A stretch of 64,000 bases of DNA from Hysterangium stoloniferum (GCA_015178975.1 WHVD01000279.1:1-64000), one strand, 5' to 3'; shown: positions 46,801 through 57,101, numbered from the stretch's first letter. Notes: generated from the sequence alone by a model not told the origin. A program made the numbers and translations.

Positions 46801-47535
46801 GGTGTGTGACATTGGGATGGGAATCCAGCTGACATTTGACCACAGCCGATTTTCCAGCCGCCATTGCGGGTGTCATCCCCGGCATTGTTTTACTGTTGAA
46901 GCACTCTGACTCTGACGTTCGATCAGGCGCAGTATCGGTCCTGGGGAAGCTTTCAGACCAAGGTGAGGTTTGTGACACTGGGATGGGGATCCAGGTGACA
47001 TTTGACCACAGCTAAATTTCGAGCGGCCCTCGCGGGTGTCATTCCCGACATTGTTTCACTGTTGGAAGACACATATTTACACGCTCAAACAGAGGTTGTT
47101 GACTTGCTCGTTAAGCTAGCAGCTCATGGTGTGTGCCCTTGACGCGCAAGTTGAAACCTTCCCCTCACATGTTTTCAAAGAGCGCTTTCGTGAAGCTATT
47201 ATTGGCTGTAACCTACAACATCACTGTATATCCCTTGTTCATGCCGACAATGACGCAGTCATTTTAGCTGGTGGAAAATTGTTTGTAGCTTTTGCTCACT
47301 ATGGTAAGCTTTAATTCTTTGCATCATTGACTCCTTTCACCGTCTTGCAGGTTACCTTACCAACATTAAGCTGCGGATAGTCCTGTCTGCATTGTGCTAT
47401 CTATATTTACCCCGACCACCTCTGCAACACCATTGTATGCTGATTGAAATTCTCTTGAAATCTAGTAAGTGTTTGTATCCTGTAGTTGTAATAAATGCTG
47501 ATCTAGGTAGCTTGTGTAAGCCACACCATTCTTGA
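40882..47535 (+). CDS. DUF6535 membrane protein fused to a 24-unit HEAT repeat array, one repeat per exon
   Basis: Exon 1 (40882-41118) starts MQAEKGTTNRQPSS and ends SLYLKETEKEDKELANSLQV...LLIF. A 54-nt phase-0 intron follows. Exon 2 (41173-42529) continues AGLFGAILTAFLIESRKDLQ and three hydrophobic helices (YLWFISLGLTLFSALCAVLA; IPLLIQLALFLFSAGLVVF; LGILMLFLTIFGIVLYILG). This is the DUF6535 pattern of Agaricomycete proteins. A TGA at 42478-42480 interrupts exon 2, but an upstream donor (42440) joined to the acceptor at 42584 would remove it in frame. Exon 3 (42585-42830) holds the first HEAT unit. Nine 117-bp exons (42880-44324), a linker (44371-44472, 44529-44667, 44748-44815), fourteen 117-bp exons (44864-47128) and short final exons to a TGA at 47533-47535 follow. 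A TAA at 45931-45933 lies inside one repeat exon. The product would be about 1,700 residues. I infer a membrane-anchored recognition or scaffold protein; it may be partly pseudogenised. Confidence 0.75.
42880..44324 (+). repeat. HEAT exon array 1: nine 166-bp exon+intron units
   Basis: Units start at 42880, 43046, 43212, 43378, 43544, 43710, 43876, 44042 and 44208, exactly 166 bp apart. Each is a 117-bp exon followed by a 49-nt intron (46 nt after the last). The exon reads AEFRAAIAGVIPDIVALLKD, SDxxVRSSAVSALGKLSEQ with the splice after the first base of the next Ala codon (phase 1). The intron has donor GTGCGG, branch site CTGAC and acceptor CCACAG. Confidence 0.95.
44864..47128 (+). repeat. 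HEAT exon array 2: fourteen exon+intron units
   Basis: 117-bp exons start at 44864, 45028, 45192, 45358, 45524, 45688, 45854, 46018, 46184, 46350, 46516, 46680, 46846 and 47012. Introns are 47 or 49 nt; the short form lacks one TG of the GTGTGTGAC block. Unit 45854 has TAA in place of the TCA codon after V-R. Unit 45358 ends CAAC instead of CAAG before its donor. The last unit diverges after DIVSLLED and leads into the C-terminal exons. Confidence 0.93.
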
Positions 47536-47843
47536 AGTTGCTCATATTTTCTGCTTCATGATATATTTCATGGGTGATATTTCTTCTGAGCATATTCAGG
47601 CTTTGATCCTGCAAATGGATAGACATGGACTATTAATAACATTATAATTTACAATATAGTTTGTGAGTGGATGAATGATGAAAATTTTACCCACTACAGT
47701 ACATATGGCTTTTGCCAGATCTGTTAGGATCTTATCATTTTTGGACCCCCATGACTTGTTTTTTATTACAAAGCCCTTGCTGTCTTGTTATCAGAGTCTT
47801 CTCATGTCATTACCCCTTGCAGTGTCCCTGATACTTGTTTATA
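47536..47843. other. 3' flank of the HEAT gene
   Basis: AT-rich sequence between the proposed stop codon and the Tc1-like element. No gene seen. Confidence 0.4.
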
Positions 47844-48053
47844 CAGTGACTTACAAAATGTATCCAATGTTTTGCAGTTTCAGCTTGTATAGCTTATACC
47901 TCAGTAGATAAAATCATATAAATCACCAAAATATTTGTCAACATGCTCTATCATGTATAGTCCAAGGAACCATAAGGTTATTCTAATATCCATATATGGT
48001 AACAATATGAATATTTTAATAGAGAGGGGTCATTGGATACCTTTTGTAACTGA
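47844..48053 (+). repeat. left terminal inverted repeat of the Tc1-like element
   Basis: Matches the reverse of 49545-49756. It contains TTACAAAATGTATCCAATG at its outer end (47851-47869) and the reverse of nearly the same 19-mer at its inner end (48031-48049), a single base different. Confidence 0.88.
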
Positions 48054-48189
48054 CAGGCTTTTGCATGAAAATCATATGACAATGTTGATTGTTTGCACTT
48101 GTTTATATTTTTCAACATGTCATGTGATCATGCTATGCTAAAGTATAAGAAGAAGGGCTCTCACAACTAAGATTCTTCTAATTTCAACT

Positions 48190-49190
48190 ATGCATCCTCT
48201 GTCCTCTGCTGTCCAGCATGAGATCCTTTCTCTATTTGATGCTGGCCATTCTGCCGAACATATTTCCATTTCTACTGGATATAACTTTCCTACTATCTCT
48301 AGACTTCACTCTAAACATCATTCCCACCTTTCTAAGTCCTCTGGTGGTCATCCTTCCAAACTCTCTACAGCCAACATCTGTTTTGCACAACATCTTATCA
48401 GCTCTGGAAAGGCTGATACAGCTATAGATGCAACAAGGCACTTTGCACTATCACCAACCAGTTACTCAATCCTCAAACAGTACATCATGGACTCAAGGCA
48501 GCTGGGATGAAGCCTGTGGTAAAGAAGAAAAAGCCTCTTCTTTCTAAGAAGCATAGGAAGGAGAGGATGGACTTTGCTTTGATACATCAGAATTGGACTA
48601 TGGAGGACTGGAAGACAGTGGTGTGGTCTGATGAGACAAATCAATAGGCTGAGGTCAGATGGTAGGAAGTGGGTGTGGAAAAAGGCAGGGGAGGGCTTGA
48701 GTGACAGGCTGGTTGAGAGAACCCTGAAGTTTGGTGGTCGATCTTTGATCATATGGGGGTGCATGCTGTAGGGAGGGGTTGGTTATGTATGCAAGATTGA
48801 CGGAAGGATGGATGGCGATCTCTACATACAGATTCTAGAGTATGACTTGTAAGCCAGCCTCAGGGATTATGGTAAATCTGCAGATGATGTCATCTCCAGC
48901 AGGATAATGACCCCAAGCATACCTGCAAGAAGGCCCAGAATTGGTTCCAAGAAAATGGTTTCAGGGGTCTCTCATGGCCAGCACAGTCTCCTGACCTGAA
49001 TCCCATTGAACACTTATGGAATTACCTGAAGAGGAGGTTGGCAGGGTATGAGAATGCATCCCAGGAGATGGAAGAGCTTTGGGAGAGGATAGTGGAGGAA
49101 TGGTACAAGATTGATGCAAAGGTGTGCCAGGATTTGATTGAAAGTATGCCTAGGAGGGTTGCAGATGTATTAAATGTTAAAATCTGCTAG
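48190..49190 (+). pseudogene. Tc1-like transposase, frameshifted
   Basis: DDE transposase of the Tc1/mariner superfamily, which cuts and pastes the element at TA sites. The N-terminal helix-turn-helix region (MHPLSSAVQHEILSLFDAGH...) is open to 48510. A shift follows, then KKHRKERMDFALIHQNWTME and the first catalytic block VVWSDET (about 48625). Another shift and three stops (TAG near 48768, TAA near 48849) interrupt it. The second aspartate block appears as QQDNDPKHT after another shift (about 48900), and the third as SPDLNPIEHLWNYLKRRL (about 48990-49045). It ends VLNVKIC-TAG at 49190. At least three frameshifts make it inactive. Confidence 0.88.
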
Positions 49191-49220
49191 CCTGGGAATC
49201 ACAGTACGAGGACTCTCTAC

Positions 49221-49484
49221 TGTTGGAGCATAGCCACTAAGAGTAGAGTGAGTAGATACTAAGCCGGTGATATTGCTAGGCTTTCAGATGAGGGATCTAC
49301 TCCTCATCTGAACTAACTATATACTAGTATACATGGTCTGTGCACTGGTCTGTGCACGATGGTGTGCTACGGATCTAGTGAACTCTAACTAAATATATCA
49401 ATCACATGTGTGAACCGGCCAGAACCTATACAATCACAAGACGGGATATGAGATTACGATTAATCACGTTATCATATTCTAACA
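49221..49484 (+). repeat. LTR-like insert inside the Tc1 element
   Basis: 264 bp from TGTTGGAGCATAGCC to ATTCTAACA, the same end motifs as the copia LTR at 34381-34630, but the interior is unrelated by eye. I found no target duplication. It has no counterpart at the left end of the element. Confidence 0.4.
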
Positions 49485-49544
49485 TTAAAGGCAAAAGGTG
49501 GCTATACCAAGTACTAAATACAAGTAATTTCCTGCCTAATCTTG

Positions 49545-49756
49545 TCAGTTACAAAAGGTATCCAATGACCCCTCTCTATTAAAATATTTATATTGTTACC
49601 ATATATGGATATTATATAATGAACTTATGGTGCCTTGGACTATACATGATGGAGCATGTTGGCAAATATTTTAGTGATATTTATGATTTTATCTACTGGG
49701 GTATAAGCTATACAAGTTGAAACTGCAAAACATTGGATACATTTTGTAAGTCACTG
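49545..49756 (-). repeat. right terminal inverted repeat of the Tc1-like element
   Basis: Counterpart of 47844-48053, with the 19-bp motif at 49549-49567 (inner) and reversed at 49731-49749 (outer). Confidence 0.88.
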
Positions 49757-51320
49757 TATTTCACTCCCACCCTATTCCATTTCTGCTTTATCTGTTCCTC
49801 CATTTCCATCTCTATGTATACTCTTATTTTCCCACCTAGTATTGTTTCTTAGTACTATACATTAGTTTCTACAGTATCTCTCCCCACCTTGTCATCACTT
49901 CTCTATAATCCATCCTACACTTCACTGCTTTGATTGGCCTTCTGATCACCTGTCTTGATGTCCATGTATGTACATATATATACTACGCTTCTTCAGTTCA
50001 AAAATTGACTTAGATTAGTCCTTCTTAGTCTCTCACTTTCCTTTTCCCTGATATACCCTAAATGAGTGGTCTTTGGCAAGCCATGACCCTTTACCCTTTG
50101 ACTCTTGGTGATTTGGCCCTCCATGTTATGACCAGAAAACTTGCCAGACTCTGGGCACTAACTTATATACACCCGCACCCTACATGCACCAGTTATCAGT
50201 TTACCAGAATACCTGCCAGACTCTGGACATCAGACCTGTCCATGCTCGACCTTTGTTACTTCATGTATCAGTCACCAGAATACCCACCAGAACCCACACC
50301 TGTCTATCTCTGACCCTGTCCCATGTACCAGTCACCAGACCCCACTTGGAAAACCCAACAGCTCTCTAACTGAGTCCCATTCCCATTATGGTCAAATGAC
50401 CTGTCACATTTTGGACTCCACTCTGCTCTGTTCCATTCCTAACACCAAGTTTGGTATTTACTTATCTTGTTTCATGTTTACTAGTTTAGATTTAATTATT
50501 ACTGGATTTGGTATGACATACATTCCAAAGTGTATATAGTCTGGCAGATGTTGTACATACAATCCAGTCAGAAAATCAGCTTAGATTCTCCCCAGTAATC
50601 TCAGTACATTTCCACTCTAATCTCCTCTTTGAAACACACTGCTATGTATTTACCTCGTCGGGGCCCATGGGCTCCAACCTATCTATCTCAACCCCTGACT
50701 CATCTCCGCTTGACCCCTTGACTTCCACAGGATTCCTACAGTCAACCCTCCAACCTCACAACCCGCCAACTACCCCCAGACTCCCCAGGATTCCCATTCA
50801 CCCATCTGAAATTGGATGACACAATCTCATGAGGTGCAGCCTATAAGCTGAAGCCAAGTCCTACCAGCTTTCCCATGGGTTTCTCTGGAAACCCTCTGAT
50901 AAGCTCCACACACAACTCTTAACACTCCAGTAGACTAAACTAAGTGTTGATCCTCATTCATATTGTATTATCTGCTCTATTTGAAATACTGGAGCAACCT
51001 GACAGTTCATGCAAGGGTGCAACACATAAGTTGAAGTCAAGATCCACTATATTTATAGAGTCAGACCTCCCAACTAGTACAATTTCTATCATCAGCCCCC
51101 CAACTAGAGTTTTTCCCTTCTTCACTGCTTAGATCTTAACAGTAACTTGGCCCTCCAGTCAATTAAGCTAAGTATTGACTCTTGCTCATATTGTACTATC
51201 TGCTCTGTTTAAAATACCAGAGCACCCTGACAGTTTATGTGAGAGTGCAACACATAAGTTGAAGCCAAGCTCCATTACAGCTATTAGAGTCAGATCTCCT
51301 GACTAGTACAATCTCTATCA
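49757..51320. other. gene-free sequence with diverged LTR-like repeats
   Basis: 49757-50600 is C/T-rich and shows no gene; CCAGA/CACCAG motifs recur at 50190-50340. From about 50700 it carries three related stretches with ACATAAGTTGAAG(C/T)CAAG followed by CCTCCCAACTAG and TTAGATCTTAACAG (about 50830-50940, 50945-51150, 51165-51320). These resemble the 3' part of the solo LTR at 51326-52061 and are probably old LTR relatives. Confidence 0.45.
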
Positions 51321-51325
51321 TTGGC

Positions 51326-52061
51326 TGTTACGACCGTGTCGCAGCCGTTCGGCCCCGAGGTTATCGCCACCTATCGAACGATTCAAGTTATCGCTCAAGT
51401 CACCACATCGGAAACCATCACCCCCAATGCTGATGTATGCTTTCGCGGTGATCAAACTCTGTTTATGCCCACATCAAAATATACTCGTATTATCTGGTTA
51501 AACTTTTGATACATCCCTTTTATTATGTTGATCCATTCTATCCTATGTTTCACATATGTCTATCTATATTTGTAGTCCTCGAACTATTTCCTTTTACCGT
51601 AATTCCGCTCTTGGTTATCATCGGCCTCTGAACTAATCATAAACTTCCCGTTCCTAGTCGAGCTTATTGTCAATACCCTGTTCCGCTCTTCTCCTAGTTA
51701 GTATTTCCTAGATGCTTGATACTTGTATATGAACCCGCTGTAGTTGAAGTTACTAGGCAATCAGAATATCGACTCAGAATACCCTCATAGGTCTGTAACA
51801 GTCTCATACTAAGGATCTCCTCATCTGCCTTCGCGTGCGCTCGCCCACTCCTGGCCCCAACCCCTTGGCCTGACACTTGACTTGCCCTTCAGTCCCAATC
51901 GGTATCTCACCGAAAGGAACTCTTTAGGATTAGTCTTTGCCCGTCTGAAATTTAAGGACACACTACGGATATTTGCGAGGGCGCAGCACATAAGCTGAAG
52001 CCAAGTCCTTCCGATCGGTCCCTGTCGGCCACTGACATTAGTCAGTTTTCAGTTCTTAACA
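51326..52061 (+). mobile_element. solo LTR (family L2) with 5-bp target duplication
   Basis: 736 bp from TGTTACGACCGTGTCGCAGC, a start typical of Ty3/gypsy LTRs, to CAGTTCTTAACA. It is flanked by TTGGC at 51321-51325 and 52062-52066. Confidence 0.8.
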
Positions 52062-52230
52062 TTGGCCCTCCAATTAACTCCCCATCATTGGCCCTCCAAC
52101 TAGAGCACTCCCCCTCTTCCTGGCTTAGATCTTAACAAGATCCACTTGCATTTGCTACATTGCATCATTTGTTCTTAACTTATATATATATGTATTTCTT
52201 CTGTCTTTTGCCAGCTTTTGGAAATATCCC

Positions 52231-52720
52231 TGTTAAGAACTAAAAACTGACTAATGTCGGTGGCCGACGGGGACCGATCGGAAGGACTTGGCTTCAGCTT
52301 ATGTGCTGCGCCCTCGCAAATATCCATAGGTTGTCCTTAGATTTCGGACGGGCAAAGACTAATCCTAAGAAGAACCTTTCGGCGAGATACCGATCGGAAT
52401 CAAAGGACAAGTCAAGTGTCGGGCCAAGGGGTCGGGGCTGAGAGTGGGCGAGCGCATGTGAAGGCGGATAGGGGAATTCTTAGTATGAGACTGTTGCAGA
52501 CGTATGAGGGTATTCTGAGTCGATATTCTGATTGCCTGGTAACTACAACTACAGCAGGTTCATATACAAGTAACAGGCATCTAGAAAATACTAATGGGGA
52601 GAAGGGCGGAAAACGGTATTAGCATTAAGCTTGACTAGGAATGGGAAGTTTATGATTAGTTCGGAGGCCGATGATAACCGAGAATGGAAATTACGATAAA
52701 AGGAAATAATTCGAGGACTG
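52231..52720 (-). mobile_element. partial LTR of family L2 in inverted orientation
   Basis: Begins TGTTAAGAACTAAAAACTGA, the reverse of the end of 51326-52061, and matches it for about 490 bp to GGAAATAATTCGAGGACTG, where it is cut off. With the first copy it forms a large inverted repeat with a 170-bp spacer. Confidence 0.8.
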
Positions 52721-53310
52721 TCGTTAGTGAGTATACGGATGTGTTCGATTGGGATATATTGTGTCCCAGCACCACACTGTCCACGGCTGACAGGCCTCAG
52801 ACTAAATATGTTACATAAGTTTACAACAAATAGAATATATACCCAAAGTGATTGAAGAATGAACTAAATGTGGGTAACGTACCAGATCTTAACAATTGAA
52901 AGCCTGTCATCATATAGGCTGGGTCCGGGGTCACATTGATAGGACAATGGTATTGCTCTATGAACTAGCGAACACAACGACAGTATGCTTATGTAACTAA
53001 GGGTCTGTGTTGTAAGCCACGCTTACAACAATTCCTGAAAATGCTGTGATTATTTGAATTGGGTAAGTTTAGCGGGAAGACCAGGGCGTTTGGAAGACGT
53101 TTGTACATTTCTGTTCATGATCTGTCAGTACACAGCTGTTTCGTAGGACCCCTATTCTGAAGAATTCTTCTACAGAGATAAAGGATGTCATCCCCTGATC
53201 AGTAACTTGTTTTTTTACAAGGAACCTTGATGGGCCTCGCTAAGGTACCCAACATGATTTATGATCGGAAATTCCAAGTAGTATAGGTGTTGATACATTG
53301 CACAATTCGC
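52721..53310 (-). repeat. dispersed repeat Y, copy 2, without the tRNA-like insert
   Basis: Reverse match to 9355-9990, including the flank of the esterase-tail copies (ACGTACCAGATCTTAACAATT, CATCATATAGGCTGGGTCC). It gives the empty site for the insertion at 9609-9741. Confidence 0.75.
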
Positions 53311-53522
53311 ATAAGAGCAACCTACTCAAAAACCAAACAATGAAGGGCAAAGATGGTGGGAAGTTGTACAGACAAAGCCTATTAATCTAGAATACTTTCT
53401 TCTCAAGAAATAATCTATCAATTCCAATATAGACATCCCAGTGAAAATCTGCTCTGGAGAGATCTCGGGTGTGCCGAGAATGAAAGAACCACACAGGAGT
53501 GTTGTGCTGCCATGCAAGCCTC

Positions 53523-53655
53523 ATCCTCTCATAACCCATCAGAAATAAGCATACCCCCGTGCCAACCTGTCAAATCTCCCAAAGGAGCTTGTGGCGAGGC
53601 GATGACATCCACGAGCTTGTGCTCTCAGTATGGGGCACTTTGACTCATCATTTGG
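53523..53655 (-). repeat. dispersed repeat X, copy C, part 1
   Basis: Reverse match to about 15115-15245 (CCATCAGAAATAAGCATACC, GAGGCGATGACATCCACGAG). It is interrupted by the gypsy element and resumes at 60930. Confidence 0.8.
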
Positions 53656-53660
53656 ATTAC

Positions 53661-53994
53661 TGTCAGGGGACAATCTTAAGTTTTCCAATTTCACTTCTGA
53701 CTCTCCTTAATATAGTCTCCTTAATATAGTTTCCTTAATATAGCTTCATAAGTAAAGACTGAGGGGGGCACCTTGTTGTTATTACATTTTCAAACTCAGC
53801 TGCACCCTTTAGTTAGTCACCCACTAGCCGAGGATTCCTTAGACTTTTCTCTTCAGATTTCCTCTGCTAGGTAAGTAATGTTGTATTCTACATGTATGTA
53901 ATTAGATAGGTATAAACTCACTTCAGATTTCCTCTGCTAGTACCCCAACTCTGTCATAGTGCAAGTTAGTGTGGTCTATAGAGTCGCCCTTACA
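53661..53994 (+). repeat. 5' LTR of the gypsy element
   Basis: TGTCAGGGGACAATCTTAAG ... GCCCTTACA. It contains three short copies of CTCCTTAATATAGT and a direct repeat of TCAGATTTCCTCTGCTAG (around 53860 and 53923). Confidence 0.93.
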
Positions 53995-54132
53995 GAAGAA
54001 AAGTCTCTCATCGAGTGACTGGAGCTACTGCCACAAATTTTCAAGCTATATTCAATATCGCGAGTTCGACATCTCTACAGATCTAACTAACTTTGAGTTT
54101 GCATGCATTTCTCTCCCCTCATTTTTACCATC

Positions 54133-55271
54133 ATGTCGGCTTCTATGACCGATCCTCACCAGGTGCTGGAACAGCACAGTAGCGACATTCACGAACTCCA
54201 AGCCTCCCAGAAACAAAATACAGACTTGTTGCAACAAATCCTCCAGCAACTTACTGTACAATCGCAACCGCCAGCGAATCCTCCACAACCGACAGCGTTA
54301 CCTACATCGATTCCTCCTGCCGCTTCGACAAATTCAGGTCCGAAGGTCCCACTCCCGAATGCGTATGACAGCGACCGATCCGGTGGATGTACCTTTTACA
54401 ACTCGTGTCTGTTATACATCAGCATGAACGGATTGAAATTTCTAACAGACGAGATGAAAGTGCAGTGGGTGGTGTTGTTCATGAAACCGGTCGAGCCGCC
54501 CTTTTTGCAAACCGGCTCATGAAATCGTGGAGCCAAGGAGAGACGGTGGTGTCATGGGAGACCTTTGCGCAGACTTTCAAACATGAATTCTTCCCAGCCG
54601 ATGAAGCAGCTACGGCTCGCATCAAGCTAGAAGGGGCGACTTACCACCAAGCCAGATGGACCGTTGATGAATACATGGATGAGTTTCAAGAACTCATTGA
54701 CCTTGCAGGTTACAAGGACCCGCTAGCTATTGTCATGAAGTTTTGACACGGTCTCTTACCGAACATCCAAACTCAAGTTGCGATGATGGAAAACTGTCCA
54801 AAAGACGATGACGAGCAGGGCTGGTATGAAGCCGCTTCCCGCTTCGACCGAAATTGAAATGCAAATGAGATATTCCACTTGTCAGGCGTCACGATGCGAC
54901 CGGTCATGTTGAAACCCCCAATGCTCCCGCGCATCATCCTCCCACATCCCCCACACCCTACACTGACTCTACCTTTCTCAAAACCGATCGATGCGATGGA
55001 CGTCAATGCAACCAATGGCCGCGACCTTCCTTCGACCCTCTGCTTCGAATGTCGTCAACCGGGGCACTTCAGTCGAGACTGCCCACGTAAACTGCAGAGG
55101 ATCCGTTCGCTACTCACCAGCCTTGATCAGGAAGGACAGGACATGGCCATGGATATCCTGCTTGCTGAAGCAGATGTCCGAATTGCTTGTAGTAGGGTGG
55201 CTGAAACTGATGATTCTCCACGAGGGGCTGATCTACAGCCTGTTTTGGGTTTTCACGACAGCAGCGAGTGA
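54133..55271 (+). pseudogene. gypsy gag with CCHC zinc knuckle, frameshifted
   Basis: Starts MSASMTDPHQVLEQHSSDIH with a short coiled-coil-like Gln-rich segment (LLQQILQQL). A one-base frame change near 54490 leads to the capsid-like part WETFAQTFKHEFFPADEAA ... WTVDEYMDEFQELIDLAG. It is broken by TGA at 54744-54746 and at 54855-54857. The C-terminal part carries the nucleic-acid-binding knuckle CFECRQPGHFSRDC (C-x2-C-x4-H-x4-C, about 55040-55085). It ends at 55271. Confidence 0.85.
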
Positions 55272-55779
55272 AGGGTATGCCCTCGCTGCCACTTTCAAAT
55301 AGATTCAGTGTCCTCTCAGTTGATGATGTATGTACAGTTAATATATCTGAAATTGAACCTCCATTGAGTGAGGACACTGGAATTCAAGTCATACCTACTC
55401 CATCCAAGTCCCCTTCTGTCCATTCACATCGCAGAAGACCAGTTTGGGAACACCGTCTTCCAAAATCTTTCATTATTGCCTCAACCACAACTGCCAAATC
55501 ATTACACCTAAAAGTTGAACTCCAAACAACTGACACTGGTCTCCTCCAATCGACTCGTGCATTGGTTGATTGTGGTGCAACCGGTTTGTTCATCGACCGA
55601 GACTATGTGCATGAAAATGGAATTGCCACACGATCACTCCTTTAACCAATCCATGTGTACAATGTAGATGGGACACCCAATGAAGCAGGTTCAATCACTG
55701 AAGTTGCTGAACTGGTCCTCCGCTACAAGGACCACTCAGAGAAGGCATTATTTGCAGTCACCAAGCTTGGGAAGGAATC
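55268..55779 (+). pseudogene. gypsy aspartic protease region, cut by a nested LTR
   Basis: The frame from 55268 reads to ...ALVDCGATGLFIDRDYVHEN, the retropepsin active-site block (D-x-G-A). A TAA stop follows at about 55643-55645, and the frame continues PIHVYNVDGTPNEAGSI ... ALFAVTKLGKES, where the nested LTR interrupts it. The sequence resumes at 57102 with LLLGYTWLRDHNPEINWQ, as expected for the region between protease and reverse transcriptase. Confidence 0.8.
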
Positions 55780-57101
55780 TGTAATGTATTCAGGGGATTC
55801 TCTTAGATAGCTCAATAGATGCTATAGTGTCACAGAGCTTCAACAATAAAACAAGCAAAGGTCCAGTAATTTAAATACTGATAGATTAATGAGCTGCGCT
55901 ATGAAGCTTAAACAACTCAAATCAATGCTTATTTTGATTATTGAAAGGTTCAATAGAACTGTATATGACTCTTTTAGCAAATACAAGAACTATTCCTTGA
56001 GAATAGGGGCTGGAAGCTGAATATATGCGCAGTAACTTGGCAGAGACTTGATATAAGAGCTTCGGATTTTTGTATGCTTATTTGTAACTATTAATAGTTA
56101 TTTAACAAGGTGTTAAATAATTTATTAATAGAGAAAATAAATTGTATTGGATTATCTGAGTGCTTGTACTTGATTAATTCAATAAACTTAGGGCTGGGCC
56201 TTGAGTAATCTAGTATTGACAGGGATTTCAGTAAGGATACTTAGATACTTATTAGGTTTATTATCTAATTAATAAGCCTAAAGGGTAGCTGTGAGGCTGG
56301 GGAACTTAGATGATTAGCTAAGTTCAAGAGTTGCTGACAAAGATTCAAGATGCTGCAAGTGTAGGTGCTTGCAGTGAGTGTATCAGACTAAGGCTATTAT
56401 TGTCCTTAGGATGATTAAATAAGCTGGTGCTGTGCTGCAAATGTGTGTGTGATAAGATTGTTTTATTGGAAACTTGGCCCTCCTTATATACATTTTGACA
56501 ACTCAATGATTAGCTAACTATTTAGTTTATGAGGTCATTAGTGAGATCATAATGACCTCATATTCTACTCATTATTTACCCTTTGTTTAACATGTGATTC
56601 CCTTCTCTGAGACAAGGGTTCTAACCTCTTGCTTGAACATGAAGGTTCAAGGCCGCGGTCCCGGGACGGAAGCAAACGATGAGTCGGCGGAACCTAATAA
56701 TGACTCGGGTAGTCACGTTCGTGACTTGTGTGACTCGGGTAGTCACATTCGTGACTTGTGTGACTCGGGTGGTCACATTCGTGACCTTTGTGACATCCCG
56801 ACACTGGAGGCTTATGTAATAAGTCACATGACTCCAAAAATGCGCAAACTAGGCTGCACAAGGTGCCGAAAGGTAATAACTAAGTAAATAAAATATAAAT
56901 AATTAGTTAAAAATTATAATAAATTAACTAAGATATAATAGCATAATATGAGTTCATATATGCTATTATTATGCGAAGTTAAAAGGAATAGAGCCTATAT
57001 TTCACAATAAAAATATAATAAAAATACAATAAATTCGAAAGAATATTAAATAATCCACAGAAAATTAAGAGGATATTATGATATGATGCTGATACATCAC
57101 A
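55780..57101 (-). mobile_element. solo LTR (family L1) nested in the gypsy element
   Basis: 1322 bp, forward-strand ends TGTAATGTATTC and GATACATCACA, flanked by GAATC at 55775-55779 and 57102-57106. It is the reverse-oriented relative of 6199-7451. A TATA box (reverse of CCTTATATACATTT, about 56483) and three copies of an 18-30 bp motif GTGACTCGGGTAGTCACATT (56700-56790) are visible. The insertion is younger than the gypsy copy it splits. Confidence 0.9.

Larger units (their letters stand above)
47844..49756 (+). mobile_element. Tc1/mariner-type transposon, TA target duplication, about 210-bp inverted ends
   Basis: The element runs from CAGTGACTTACAAAATG to CATTTTGTAAGTCACTG, with TA on both sides (47842-47843, 49757-49758). 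The inverted ends extend inward to about 48053 and 49545. Inside lie a broken transposase (48190-49190) and a 264-bp LTR-like insert (49221-49484). It is non-autonomous in its present state. Confidence 0.88.

Noticed and set aside
43036..46909. The many 79-codon frames at 166-bp spacing in the HEAT region
   Set aside because: Each is one HEAT exon read through its intron to an intronic or next-exon stop; the spliced 39-codon unit explains them better.
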